Below, in pieces: positions 27,957 through 36,949 of a stretch of 64,000 nt of DNA (its first letter is position 1; each line of letters opens with the position of its first letter). The stretch is taken from assembly GCF_900107455.1 (NCBI RefSeq), contig NZ_FNQB01000002.1, positions 1,550,001 through 1,614,000 of the forward strand. The letters run 5' to 3'. The notes beneath the pieces are model-generated. The model ran no database searches and was not told the DNA's origin. It saw nothing but the letters and a program-made list of their open reading frames with translations. The translations under genes were made by a program, and so were the position numbers. The stretch comes from Asanoa ishikariensis. Its GTDB lineage: Bacteria > Actinomycetota > Actinomycetes > Mycobacteriales > Micromonosporaceae.

Positions 27957-29396
27957 CTACTTGCCGATGCGGGAGCGGGCCGCCTCGCGTTTGATGGTTT
28001 TCGCGTCCGCAGGCAGCAGGTAGCCGTCGCGGACGTTCTGGTCTGTTACGTGGTTGACCTTTGACACGTACGAGCCGTGCGTCGGGTACAGGGCGTCCAG
28101 TACCGCCGGGCTGAACGGTTCGTAGTTGCCGAAGATGGAGCAGAAGAAGCCTGGGCTGTTCGGGCTCGCGTTGACCGCCGTCGGCACGGCCACGGCCGCC
28201 AGGCGGATGCCGCCTGTGGCGATGCCGAAGCTGTCGCGGGCCAGCGTCGCCCCGCGCGGGCCGGTTGTCGAGAGGACGTCCAGGGGCCGGCCATGCGGCG
28301 GCTTGGTGCCACGACGAATCCAGCGGTCCATGTGGTCGAGGGCCGCGTGGTAGACGTACTTGTACGGCGTACGCGGCAAGGTTGGCTTGTCGCAGGCCGT
28401 CCAGTCCTGGAACGTGCCCAGGTCGCGGAACTGCACCGGGTTGATGCCCGGCGCGTGCGGCGAGCGGTAGTCCTCGCCGATCATGTCGAAGTCGGCGTGT
28501 GCGGTGCCGGCCACCTCCCACGTCCGCAGCACGCGCGAGTCGGGCTGGCGGTTCTGGGCGTGGCCGATGACGGCGACATCGGTCTCCGTGGTCAGCTTGA
28601 ACACCGGCGTCTTGAGGTCGGTGCGGACCACCAGGTTCGGCTCGGGTGCGCCGTTGAGGATGAAGCCGTCGGCGAGGCCGTGCAGCGGGTGGATGGCGTT
28701 GAAATACTGCGTCAGCTTCGACGCCGACTGTGACTCGCCGCCGGCGATGACCTTCGTAGGACGCAGACTCCCTAGTGGACGAACGCCGCGTGGCGAGCGG
28801 ATGGCTTGCAGCGCCTGGGAGTAGATGTCCCAACCCAGGGTGTCCGCGGCCACGTCGAGCGAGCCATACCGATGAGGGCTCCACGTCTTCAGTGCGTTGA
28901 TGCCGAGCTGCTGCGCGGAGACGCCGACCCAGGCGTAGCCGGCCCGCATGATGTGCTCGTGGAAGCGGAACCAGTCGGCCTCGACGTCGAAGCCCATGGT
29001 CACGTTGTACCACTCGACGAAGACGGTGCCGTTGAAGTTCCGCGCGGAAGCGGGGCGGCGCACGACCATTCGGCTGGTGTACGCGTGCCCGCCGTCGACC
29101 ACCGAAGCGGTGGTCCGCTGGCCGTTGACGACCGTGTACGTGTTGGCCGTGCCCGAGAAGAAGAACTCCTCCTCGACGTAGTCGTGGCCCCGCAGGTCGA
29201 ACTGCGACGCGAAGAAGGGATGGCCGCCGGCGCGCACGGGTCCGTTGACGACCGGGTTGGGCACGCGCGGTCCGTGCGCCGCGGCCGGTGTGGCCACGAC
29301 GGCGTCGGCGGCGGCGACCGCGACACCGGCGGCGGCCAGCCCCCGGAACACGGTCCGGCGGTTTAGTTGCGGTTGGACAAGTTCTTCTCGCGACAT
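27957..29396 (-). CDS. Tat-exported alpha/beta hydrolase domain protein
   Basis: 479 residues. Twin-arginine signal (NRRTVFRGLAAAG... to TPAAA), then a large domain containing GGESQSA with the candidate nucleophile serine, as in PF20091-type actinobacterial hydrolases. Likely a secreted esterase or similar. It is the last gene of the minus-strand arm of the catabolic locus, 44 bp after the aldehyde dehydrogenase gene. It could process the substrate outside the cell before import. Confidence 0.82.
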   Translation of the reverse strand: MSREELVQPQLNRRTVFRGLAAAGVAVAAADAVVATPAAAHGPRVPNPVVNGPVRAGGHPFFASQFDLRGHDYVEEEFFFSGTANTYTVVNGQRTTASVVDGGHAYTSRMVVRRPASARNFNGTVFVEWYNVTMGFDVEADWFRFHEHIMRAGYAWVGVSAQQLGINALKTWSPHRYGSLDVAADTLGWDIYSQALQAIRSPRGVRPLGSLRPTKVIAGGESQSASKLTQYFNAIHPLHGLADGFILNGAPEPNLVVRTDLKTPVFKLTTETDVAVIGHAQNRQPDSRVLRTWEVAGTAHADFDMIGEDYRSPHAPGINPVQFRDLGTFQDWTACDKPTLPRTPYKYVYHAALDHMDRWIRRGTKPPHGRPLDVLSTTGPRGATLARDSFGIATGGIRLAAVAVPTAVNASPNSPGFFCSIFGNYEPFSPAVLDALYPTHGSYVSKVNHVTDQNVRDGYLLPADAKTIKREAARSRIGK

Positions 29397-29440
29397 AAAG
29401 CCCTCCCTGGCTCGATGCGAGTGCGGTGAAGAAGAAAGAC

Positions 29441-30799
29441 TCAGAGTTGGATCGACTTGGTCTCGAAGAACTCGTCCAGGCCGTAGCGGCCCAGCTCCCG
29501 ACCGTTGCCGGACTGGCCGTAGCCGCCGAACGGCGCCAGCGGGTTGAACCGCGCGCCGTTGATGTCGACCTGCCCGGTCCGCAGCCGCCTGGCGACGGCG
29601 AGGGCCCAGTCCGGGTCGCCGGACCACACGGCTCCGGCCAGGCCGTAAGGGGTGCCGTTGGCGATCGCGACCGCGTCGTCGGTGTCGGAGTAGGGGATGA
29701 CGGCCAGCACCGGCCCGAAGATCTCCTCCTGAGCGATCGCGGAGTTCCGGTCGACGTCCGCGTACACGGTGGGCTTGCAGAAGTAGCCGCGGTCGCGCAG
29801 GCGCCCGGGTCCGCCAGTCACAGCGGCGAAAGGAGCCGAGGAAAGATAGCCCTGCACCCGCTCGAACTGCGCCAACGATGCCAACGGCCCGAGTCGCGGT
29901 GCCATCGCCGACGCGAACTCGCCGGCCAAGGAGACTGCCGAATCGTGCAGTTGGGCAGGCACCACGAGGCGGGTCCAGGCGGTGCAGGTCTGCCCGGAGT
30001 TGAGGAACGCGTTGCTGACCGTCGTCTTCACCGCGCGGGTCAGGTCGGCGTCCGGCAGCACCACGCTGGCGGACTTGCCACCGAGCTCCAGGGCGACCCG
30101 CTTGACCGTGTCGGCCGCCGCGCGGGCGACCAGCTTCCCGGCGGCGGTCGAGCCGGTGAAGGAGATCATGTCGACGTCCGGATGGGCGGCCAGCGCGGCT
30201 CCGACCACCGGGCCGGTGCCGACCACCACGTTGAGCACACCCGAGGGCAGGCCGGCCCCGGCGAACACGTCGGCCAGCAGCAGGGCCGCGGACGGCGCGA
30301 GCTCGCTGGGCTTGAGCACCACCGTGCAGCCGGCCAGCAACGCCGGGCCCACCTTGGCCATCACCTGGTGCAGCGGATAGTTCCAGGGCGTGATGGCGCC
30401 GACCACGCCGATCGGCTCGTGGACGACCAGCGAGTGTCCGATGTGCTCGTCGAGCTTGGCGGCCAGGCCTAGCAGTCCGTCGAGCACGGCCAGCGGGGTG
30501 CCGACCTGCACCGCGTCGGCGATCTTCGGTGGGCAGCCCATGTCGCGCGTGATCAGGGCGGCGAACTCGGCCCGGCGGGACTCGATCGCGGACCAGACCC
30601 GCCCCAGGATCGCCACCCGGTCCGCCGTCCGCCAGCCCGGCAGGGCGGCGCGCGCGGCCGCCACCGCGACGTCGACCTCGGTCGGCCCCGCCAGTGACAG
30701 CGTGGCGAACGGCTCCTCGGTGGCCGGGTCGACCAGCGTCAGCGCGTCGTGCGCGACGGGAACCCAAGCGCCGTCGATGAAGGCGCTGTCGTACTTCAT
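29441..30799 (-). CDS. Aldehyde dehydrogenase family protein
   Basis: 452 residues with the canonical motifs: TPWNYPLHQ, FTGSTAAGK (NAD binding), general base Glu in LELGGKSA, nucleophile Cys in NSGQTCTA and the EEIFGPVL region. It oxidises an aldehyde to an acid with NAD(P). It overlaps the alcohol dehydrogenase stop by 4 bp; together they would convert an alcohol to an acid. Part of the four-gene minus-strand arm of the catabolic locus. Confidence 0.93.
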   Translation of the reverse strand: MKYDSAFIDGAWVPVAHDALTLVDPATEEPFATLSLAGPTEVDVAVAAARAALPGWRTADRVAILGRVWSAIESRRAEFAALITRDMGCPPKIADAVQVGTPLAVLDGLLGLAAKLDEHIGHSLVVHEPIGVVGAITPWNYPLHQVMAKVGPALLAGCTVVLKPSELAPSAALLLADVFAGAGLPSGVLNVVVGTGPVVGAALAAHPDVDMISFTGSTAAGKLVARAAADTVKRVALELGGKSASVVLPDADLTRAVKTTVSNAFLNSGQTCTAWTRLVVPAQLHDSAVSLAGEFASAMAPRLGPLASLAQFERVQGYLSSAPFAAVTGGPGRLRDRGYFCKPTVYADVDRNSAIAQEEIFGPVLAVIPYSDTDDAVAIANGTPYGLAGAVWSGDPDWALAVARRLRTGQVDINGARFNPLAPFGGYGQSGNGRELGRYGLDEFFETKSIQL

Positions 30800-31896
30800 G
30801 TGTTCATCTCCAGCACGGTGCGGACGCCGGCACCCTGGCGCAGGTCGTCGAGAGCGAGGTTGATGTCGGCGAGGGGACGCCGCGCGGTGACCAGGCCGGC
30901 CAGGTCGAGCCGTCCGGCCCGCCACAGGTCGAGGATCCGGGGGAAGTCGCGGTGCGGGTTGGCCGAACCGAGGTAGCAGCCGATCAACTTCTTCTCGTAG
31001 AAGGCGTGCACGAGCGCGCGGACGTTGACGGTGTCCGACGTGGACGGTATGCCGACCATGACGGTCGTGCCGCCGTTGCGGGTCGCCTTCAGCAACGTCT
31101 CGACCACGGAGCCACGGCCAACGGCGTCGAACGCGAAGTCCGCACCCCGACCGGAGGTCAACGACCTGGCCAGCTTGTCGACCGGGTCCACGAGCGGGTC
31201 GGCCACGTGCGTGGCGCCCAGCCGGGTCGCCTCGGCCCGCCGCGCGGCGTTCATGTCCGCGGCCAGGATCGTCGTCGCGCCGGCGATGACCGCAGCCTGG
31301 ACGATCGACAGCCCGACCGCGCCCAGCCCGCTGACCACCACCGAGGCGCCGATCGGCACGCGGGCGGTGTTCAGCACGGCGCCGACGCCGGTCTGCACCG
31401 CGCAACCGATCACCGCCGCGATCTCGGTGGGCATGTCGTCGGGGATCCGCACCGCGGCCTCGACCGGCACCACGGTCCGCTCGGCGAAGGCGGCCAGCAC
31501 GAGGCCGCGCCGCACGGGAGAGCCCTTCCAGGACAACCGGGTGGAGCCGTCCGGGTACGCGCCACCGACCATGCCGGCGAACTGTTGGCACAGCGTGCGC
31601 TCGCCGTTGGCGCACCAGTAGCAGCGGCCGCACGACGGTGCCATGGTCAGCACGACCTGGTCGCCGGGTTGAAGACCAGTGACGTCCGGACCGACCGCCG
31701 CGACCACGCCGGCCGCCTCGTGCCCGAGGATCACCGGCAGCCCGGTGCGCAGCGAGCCGTCGAGGTAATGCAGGTCGGAATGGCAGACGCCGCAGTGCGC
31801 GATGTCCACCAGCACCTCGCCGGCCCGCGGCTCCTCCAGCTCGACCTCGTCGAGAACCAGCGGAGCGTCGACGGAAGTCATGATCGCGGCTCGCAC
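30796..31896 (-). CDS. Zinc-dependent alcohol dehydrogenase
   Basis: 366 residues. Catalytic zinc site CGVCHSD plus GHEAAGVV, structural zinc cysteines in CGRCYWCANGERTLC, and nucleotide-binding GLGAVGLS. Class III-like medium-chain dehydrogenase. It starts 2 bp after the lyase stop and overlaps the aldehyde dehydrogenase, so the three are translationally linked. The substrate is presumably an intermediate of the locus. Confidence 0.93.
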   Translation of the reverse strand: MRAAIMTSVDAPLVLDEVELEEPRAGEVLVDIAHCGVCHSDLHYLDGSLRTGLPVILGHEAAGVVAAVGPDVTGLQPGDQVVLTMAPSCGRCYWCANGERTLCQQFAGMVGGAYPDGSTRLSWKGSPVRRGLVLAAFAERTVVPVEAAVRIPDDMPTEIAAVIGCAVQTGVGAVLNTARVPIGASVVVSGLGAVGLSIVQAAVIAGATTILAADMNAARRAEATRLGATHVADPLVDPVDKLARSLTSGRGADFAFDAVGRGSVVETLLKATRNGGTTVMVGIPSTSDTVNVRALVHAFYEKKLIGCYLGSANPHRDFPRILDLWRAGRLDLAGLVTARRPLADINLALDDLRQGAGVRTVLEMNT

Positions 31897-31898
31897 GG

Positions 31899-32846
31899 TC
31901 AGAGCCTCCGTTCCGGTGAGAGGCCGGCGGGGAAGTCGCCCGCCCGGCCGAGCAGCGCGGGTAGCACGATGCCGAGCTCGCCGCCGATCAGAGTCGCCGC
32001 CGAGACCAGGGCGGCCAGGTCCAGCCCGGTGGCAATGCCCGAGCGGCGCAGCGCGTACGCCAGGTCCTCGGTCGCGATGTTGCCCGTGGCCGCGGGTGCG
32101 AACGGACAGCCGCCGATGCCGCCGGTGCTGCTGTCCAATGCGGACGCGCCGAGGGCGACCGCGGTGAGCGCGTTGGCGTACCCCGTGTTCCGGGTGTTGT
32201 GGAAATGGAAGCGCAACGGCAGGTCGGTGACCGCGCGAACCTCGGAAACCAGGCGCGCCACGTCGCCCGGCACGCCGACGCCGATCGTGTCGGCCAGCGC
32301 GATCTCGTCAGCGCCGGCAGAAGCACACGAACGCACCAGCGCACCGACCGCCGCCGGGTCGACCTCGCCCTCGAACGGACAGCCGAAACTGGCACCGACC
32401 GTCGCCGTGACCCGTAATCCGGCGGACCGCGCCCGCGCGCTGATCACCCCGAACGACCGGACGCCTTCGAGAACCGACATCCCCTGGTTGCGTTGGCTGA
32501 ACGTCTCGGTGGCGACGACCACGACGTTGACCTCGTCGACGCCGGCCGCCAGCGCGCGGTCCAGGCCGCGTTCGTTGACGACCAGTCCGATGTAGCGCAC
32601 CCCGTCGCCACGCGGGACCCCGGCCATCACCTCCTCGGCGTCCGCCATCTGCGGCACCCGTTTCGGGTGCACGAAGCTGGTCGCCTCGATCCGTCGTGCG
32701 CCGGCCGCGACCAGCGCTTCGATGTATGCAATCTTCGCTGCGGTGGAAACAAGGGTGCGCTCGTTCTGCAGCCCGTCGCGCGGGCCGACCTCGACGATCT
32801 CCACGGCGCTCCCCGCAGCGTCCACCAGGGGACGTTCGGAAGGCAT
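31899..32846 (-). CDS. HMG-CoA-lyase family (DRE-TIM) enzyme
   Basis: 315 residues. GPRDGLQNE carries the catalytic Arg-Asp and metal site, HFHNTRNTGYAN the metal histidines, and GIGGCPFAPAATGN the catalytic cysteine loop of HMG-CoA lyases. It cleaves a 3-hydroxy-3-methyl acyl-CoA to acetyl-CoA and a keto acid. Whether the substrate is HMG-CoA or a related acyl-CoA such as citramalyl-CoA cannot be read from sequence. First gene of the minus arm, facing the GntR gene; an ATGTATGCAA site lies inside its 5' coding region. Confidence 0.9.
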   Translation of the reverse strand: MPSERPLVDAAGSAVEIVEVGPRDGLQNERTLVSTAAKIAYIEALVAAGARRIEATSFVHPKRVPQMADAEEVMAGVPRGDGVRYIGLVVNERGLDRALAAGVDEVNVVVVATETFSQRNQGMSVLEGVRSFGVISARARSAGLRVTATVGASFGCPFEGEVDPAAVGALVRSCASAGADEIALADTIGVGVPGDVARLVSEVRAVTDLPLRFHFHNTRNTGYANALTAVALGASALDSSTGGIGGCPFAPAATGNIATEDLAYALRRSGIATGLDLAALVSAATLIGGELGIVLPALLGRAGDFPAGLSPERRL

Positions 32847-32870
32847 GGCTCTGTCTAACACTCTCGGCAC

Positions 32871-32943
32871 ATGTATGCAATCGGCAAGATTTATTGGTTC
32901 GGGCCCTTGTCTGAGCGGCTCGGCATCGACTAGATGTATGCAA
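32871..32943. promoter_or_regulatory. GntR-type operator sites in the divergent promoter
   Basis: ATGTATGCAA occurs at 32871-32880 and again at 32934-32943, 63 bp apart, about six helical turns. A third identical copy lies at 32722-32731 in the adjacent lyase gene. The core resembles FCD-GntR boxes such as TTGTATACAA. The neighbouring GntR protein is the obvious candidate to bind and to control both arms. Confidence 0.7.
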
Positions 32944-33019
32944 CATGACCGCAAGGCGCCGCGAGGCGTCAGCATCGCGACGGCTGAGGACGCTAAGCGG
33001 CAGGTGAACGGAGGCCACT

Positions 33020-33682
33020 TTGACGGCAGCTAGTGACCGCGCGGTAGACCAACTTCGAGACCGCATTCTCGGCGGGGAATACATCCCTGGCGAGCGGCTC
33101 GGCGAGGTGGATCTGGCGGAGAAGCTGGGCGTCAGCCGGACCCCGGTCCGGGAGGCGTTGCGTCGCCTGGCGGCGGAAGGACTTGTCGACATCACGCCCA
33201 ACAAGGGCGCTCGGGTGATCGACTACCCGCGGCAGGACCTCGAGAAGATCTTCGAGATCCGGGCGCACGTGGAGGGTCTGGCCGCCCGCAGCGCGGCCGA
33301 GAGCGCGAGCACGGCCGACATCGACCGGCTCGACGAGCTCGCCACGGTGCTCAAGGAACGGTCCGAGGCCGGTGATCTCGACGAGGTCTACCGCCTGAAC
33401 GCCGCGTACCACGCGACGCTCAACGGCCTGTCCGGCAGCGCCGTGCTGATCAGCACGGTCGGCCACCTGATCCACAGCGCCGTGCTGTTGCGCACGCTGC
33501 ACTCGTTCGACCCGGCGGCGCGGCAGCGCAGCGTCAACCACCACCTGGAGATCGTGGCCGCCCTGCGTGCCCGGGATCCGGACTGGGCGGAGGCCGTGAT
33601 GCGCGCGCACCTGCTCTCGGCGCGGGCATCGCTGCTCGGTGCCCGCCGCCGCGAGGAAGAGAACCTTGAGGAGAACGCATGA
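33020..33682 (+). CDS. GntR/FCD-family regulator of the catabolic locus
   Basis: 220 residues from a TTG with GGAGG 5 nt upstream. Winged HTH at about 5-70 (LGEVDLAEKLGVSRTPVREALRRLAAEG) and an all-helical FCD effector domain with metal-ligand-type residues (RAHVEG, YHATL, HHLEI, AHL). Probably a ligand-responsive repressor of itself, the downstream eight genes and the divergent four-gene arm, through the ATGTATGCAA sites. Its stop overlaps the CoA-transferase start by 4 bp. Confidence 0.93.
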   Translation: MTAASDRAVDQLRDRILGGEYIPGERLGEVDLAEKLGVSRTPVREALRRLAAEGLVDITPNKGARVIDYPRQDLEKIFEIRAHVEGLAARSAAESASTADIDRLDELATVLKERSEAGDLDEVYRLNAAYHATLNGLSGSAVLISTVGHLIHSAVLLRTLHSFDPAARQRSVNHHLEIVAALRARDPDWAEAVMRAHLLSARASLLGARRREEENLEENA

Positions 33683-34881
33683 CCGAACGCACCATGCCAC
33701 TGAGCGACGTCCGCGTCGTCGAGCTTGGCCAGCTCCTCGCCGGCCCGTTCTGCGGCCAGTTGCTCGGCGACTTCGGGGCCGAGGTCATCAAGCTGGAGGA
33801 CCCGCGCAAGGGCGACCCGATGCGGCAGTGGGGCCGCGAGAAGCCCTACGGCAAGTCGCTGTGGTGGCCGGTGGTGGCCCGCAACAAGAAGTCGGTCACC
33901 TGCGACCTGCGTACGCCGGAGGGCCAGAACCTGGTCCGCGAGCTGATCAAGCATTCCGACGTGCTGCTGGAGAACTTCCGGCCGGGGACGCTGGAGCGCT
34001 GGAACCTCGCGCCGGAGCAGCTCTGGGAGATCAACCCGCGGCTGGTGGTGACCCGGGTGACCGGCTACGGCCAGTCCGGGCCCTACGCGCAGCGGGCCGG
34101 CTTCGGCTCGATCGGCGAGGCGATGGGCGGCATCCGGTACGTGACGGGTTCGGCCGACGAGTCGCCGTCCCGGGCCGGGATCTCGCTGGGCGACTCGCTG
34201 GCCGCCATCCACGCCACCCTCGGCACGCTGGTCGCGCTGCACGAGCGGGAGCGGTCCGGCCGGGGCCAGGTGGTCGACGCCGCGATCTACGAGTCGGTGC
34301 TGGCGATGATGGAGTCGCTGCTGCCGGAGTGGCAGATCGCCGGCTACCAGCGCGAGCGCACCGGCCCGGTGCTGCCGAACGTGGCGCCCAGCAACGTCTA
34401 TCCCACCAAGGGCGGGGAGAGCGTGCTGATCGCCGCCAACCAGGACACCGTGTTCGGGCGGCTGGCCTCGGTGATGAGCCGACCCGAGCTGACCACCGAC
34501 GAGCGGTTCGCCACGCACAGCGCGCGCGGTGAGTACATGGCCGAGCTCGACGCGCTGATCGCGGACTGGACCGCCGACCAGGACCCGGACGAGCTGCTCG
34601 AGGCCCTGCACCAGGGTGGTGTGCCGGCCGGCCGGATCTACCGGGCCAAGGACATGTTCGCCGACCCGCACTTCGCGGCGCGGGACGCGATCGTCAAGCT
34701 CGCCGACCAGGACCTGGGCGAGATCGCCATGCAGAACGTGTTTCCCAAGCTCTCCGCGACACCCGGACGGGTCCGATCCACGGGACCGGCGCTCGGGGCG
34801 AGCAACGACGACATCTACCGCGGCCTCCTGGGCCTCGGTGACGACGACCTGAGCCGGCTGCGGGCCGCCGGCGCCATCTGA
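33679..34881 (+). CDS. CaiB/BaiF class III CoA-transferase
   Basis: 400 residues with the family start VVELGQLLAGPFCGQLLGDF, DVLLENFRPG and the catalytic Asp172 in GISLGDSLAA. It transfers CoA between acyl-CoAs and free acids. Members include citramalate, itaconate and oxalate CoA-transferases. In this locus it would activate a carboxylic acid intermediate for cleavage by the HMG-CoA-lyase-like enzyme (inference). Confidence 0.92.
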   Translation: MTERTMPLSDVRVVELGQLLAGPFCGQLLGDFGAEVIKLEDPRKGDPMRQWGREKPYGKSLWWPVVARNKKSVTCDLRTPEGQNLVRELIKHSDVLLENFRPGTLERWNLAPEQLWEINPRLVVTRVTGYGQSGPYAQRAGFGSIGEAMGGIRYVTGSADESPSRAGISLGDSLAAIHATLGTLVALHERERSGRGQVVDAAIYESVLAMMESLLPEWQIAGYQRERTGPVLPNVAPSNVYPTKGGESVLIAANQDTVFGRLASVMSRPELTTDERFATHSARGEYMAELDALIADWTADQDPDELLEALHQGGVPAGRIYRAKDMFADPHFAARDAIVKLADQDLGEIAMQNVFPKLSATPGRVRSTGPALGASNDDIYRGLLGLGDDDLSRLRAAGAI

Positions 34882-34897
34882 GAGAGGAGCAACGAGC

Positions 34898-36946
34898 ATG
34901 CGCTACCGACTCGGCGTCGACGTCGGCGGTACGTTCACCGACGTCCTGCTGATCGACGAAGATAGTGGGACCTCGTTCCGCGCCAAGACCCCGTCGACCC
35001 CGCAGGACCAGTCGGTCGGCGTGCTGACGGGGATCGAGAAAGTCTGCGCCGCCGCGGTGACGTCGCTGGACTCGATCGAGCAGGTGCTGCACGGCACGAC
35101 CGTGGCCACCAACGCGATCCTCGAGGGCAAAGGCGCCCGGGTCGGCCTGGTCACCACGGCCGGCTTCCGCCAGGTGCTGCAGATCGCCCGCTCGTTCGTA
35201 CCCGGTGGCCTCGCGGGTTGGATCATCTGGCCCAAGCCGGAGCCGCTCGCGCCGCTGGAGCACACGGTCGAGGCGGTCGAACGGATCGGCGCCGACGGCG
35301 AGGTGATCGTCCCGCTCGACGAGGACGACATCCGCGCCAAGCTGCGCAAGCTCCGCGACGACGGCATCCAGGCACTGGCCATCGCCCTCATCAACTCCTA
35401 TGTGGATGGCCGGCACGAGGAGCGGGTCGCCGCGATCGCCGCCGAGGAGCTGCCGGGCGTGCCGATCTCGGTGTCGTCCCGGGTGCTGCCCGAGCTCCGC
35501 GAATACGAGCGGACCATCACCACGGTCGCCAACGGGTACGTGCAGCCGCAGGTCACCACGTACCTGGAGAACCTGCTCAACAAGATCGACAAGAAGCTGT
35601 ACATCCTGCGCAGCGACGGCGGCCTGGCCAGCGCCGCGGCCGCCGCCGCGAACCCGGTCTCGCTGCTGCTCTCCGGCCCCGCCGGCGGGGTGACCGGCGC
35701 GGTCTGGGCGGCCGACCAGGCCGGCTACACCGACCTGCTCACCTTCGACATGGGCGGCACCTCGACCGACGTGGCGCTGGTCGAGAAGGGCCTGCCCCGG
35801 GTCGGCCGGGAAACCCGCGTCGGGGATCTCACGGTCCGCTCGGCGTCGGTCGACGTGCGCACGGTCGGCGCCGGCGGCGGCTCGATCGCACACGTTCCCG
35901 AGCTGACCAAGGCGTTGCGCGTCGGCCCGCAGTCCGCAGGCGCCGCGCCCGGCCCGGCGGCGTACGGCGCCGGTGGCCTCGACCCGACCGTCACCGACGC
36001 CAACGTGGTGCTCGGCTACCTGCCGACCGAGCTCGCCGGCGGCGAGATCTCGCTGGACCGCGCCGCCGCCCGCACCGCCGTGCAGCGGGTGGCCGACGCG
36101 ATGGGCCTGCCCAGCGCCGAGGCGGCCGCCGCCGGCATCGTCGACATCGTCAACGAGAACATGTTCGGCGCGCTGCGCCTGGTCTCGGTGCAGCAGGGGT
36201 ACGACCCCCGGGACTTCGCGCTCGTCGCGTTCGGTGGCGCCGGTCCGTTGCACGCCAACGCGCTCGGCAAGCTCACCGGCGCGTGGCCGGTCATCATCCC
36301 GCCGTCGCCCGGCGTGCTCTGCGCCTACGGCGACGCGACGACGAGCCTGCGCGACGAGGCGGCCCGCACCTACATCCGGCGGTTCTCGGAGCTCTCCGAC
36401 GACGAGCTGCGCGGCATCTTCGAGGACCTGGCGGAGTCGGCGTCGGCCACCGTCGAGGCCGAGGGCGTGGCCCGGGCCGACCAGACGATCACGTACCAGG
36501 TCGACATCCGCTATCACGGCCAGGGCTTCGAGATCACGGTGCCGGCGCAGGTCAAGGACTTCGACGGTGCGGGTGCCGGGCTCGCGGCCCTCGGTGCGGC
36601 CTTCGACGCCGAGCACGAGCGGCTGTTCTCGTTCCTGCTCAAGAACGAGCACGAGCTGGTCAGCATCCGGGCGGCGGTCTCCGGGCCACGCCCGTTCGTG
36701 CAGGCGACGACGCTGCCCGAGGGCGGCACCGACGCCACGGACGCGGTGCGCACCACCACCGACGTCTACGTCGACGGCGCGACGGTGAGCGCGACGGTGT
36801 ACGACCGGGCCAAGCTGCGCGCCGGCAACGTCGTCACCGGCCCGGCGATCGTCACCGAGATGGACTCCACCACGCTCGTGCTCCCCGGCCACGCGGCCAC
36901 GGTGCACCCGAGCGGCAGCCTGCTGATTCGACCCGTGGGGAATTGA
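34898..36946 (+). CDS. HyuA-like ATP-dependent hydantoinase/oxoprolinase subunit
   Basis: 682 residues. The N-terminus YRLGVDVGGTFTDVLLID is the ATP-binding phosphate loop of the HyuA/AcxA/OplaH family; FDMGGTSTDVAL is the second phosphate motif. With HyuB it forms an ATP-dependent enzyme opening cyclic amides (N-methylhydantoin, oxoproline, caprolactam) or carboxylating ketones. GAGAGGAG precedes the ATG; the HyuB start follows 3 bp after the stop. The subfamily cannot be fixed from sequence alone. Confidence 0.92.
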   Translation: MRYRLGVDVGGTFTDVLLIDEDSGTSFRAKTPSTPQDQSVGVLTGIEKVCAAAVTSLDSIEQVLHGTTVATNAILEGKGARVGLVTTAGFRQVLQIARSFVPGGLAGWIIWPKPEPLAPLEHTVEAVERIGADGEVIVPLDEDDIRAKLRKLRDDGIQALAIALINSYVDGRHEERVAAIAAEELPGVPISVSSRVLPELREYERTITTVANGYVQPQVTTYLENLLNKIDKKLYILRSDGGLASAAAAAANPVSLLLSGPAGGVTGAVWAADQAGYTDLLTFDMGGTSTDVALVEKGLPRVGRETRVGDLTVRSASVDVRTVGAGGGSIAHVPELTKALRVGPQSAGAAPGPAAYGAGGLDPTVTDANVVLGYLPTELAGGEISLDRAAARTAVQRVADAMGLPSAEAAAAGIVDIVNENMFGALRLVSVQQGYDPRDFALVAFGGAGPLHANALGKLTGAWPVIIPPSPGVLCAYGDATTSLRDEAARTYIRRFSELSDDELRGIFEDLAESASATVEAEGVARADQTITYQVDIRYHGQGFEITVPAQVKDFDGAGAGLAALGAAFDAEHERLFSFLLKNEHELVSIRAAVSGPRPFVQATTLPEGGTDATDAVRTTTDVYVDGATVSATVYDRAKLRAGNVVTGPAIVTEMDSTTLVLPGHAATVHPSGSLLIRPVGN

Positions 36947-36949
36947 TCA

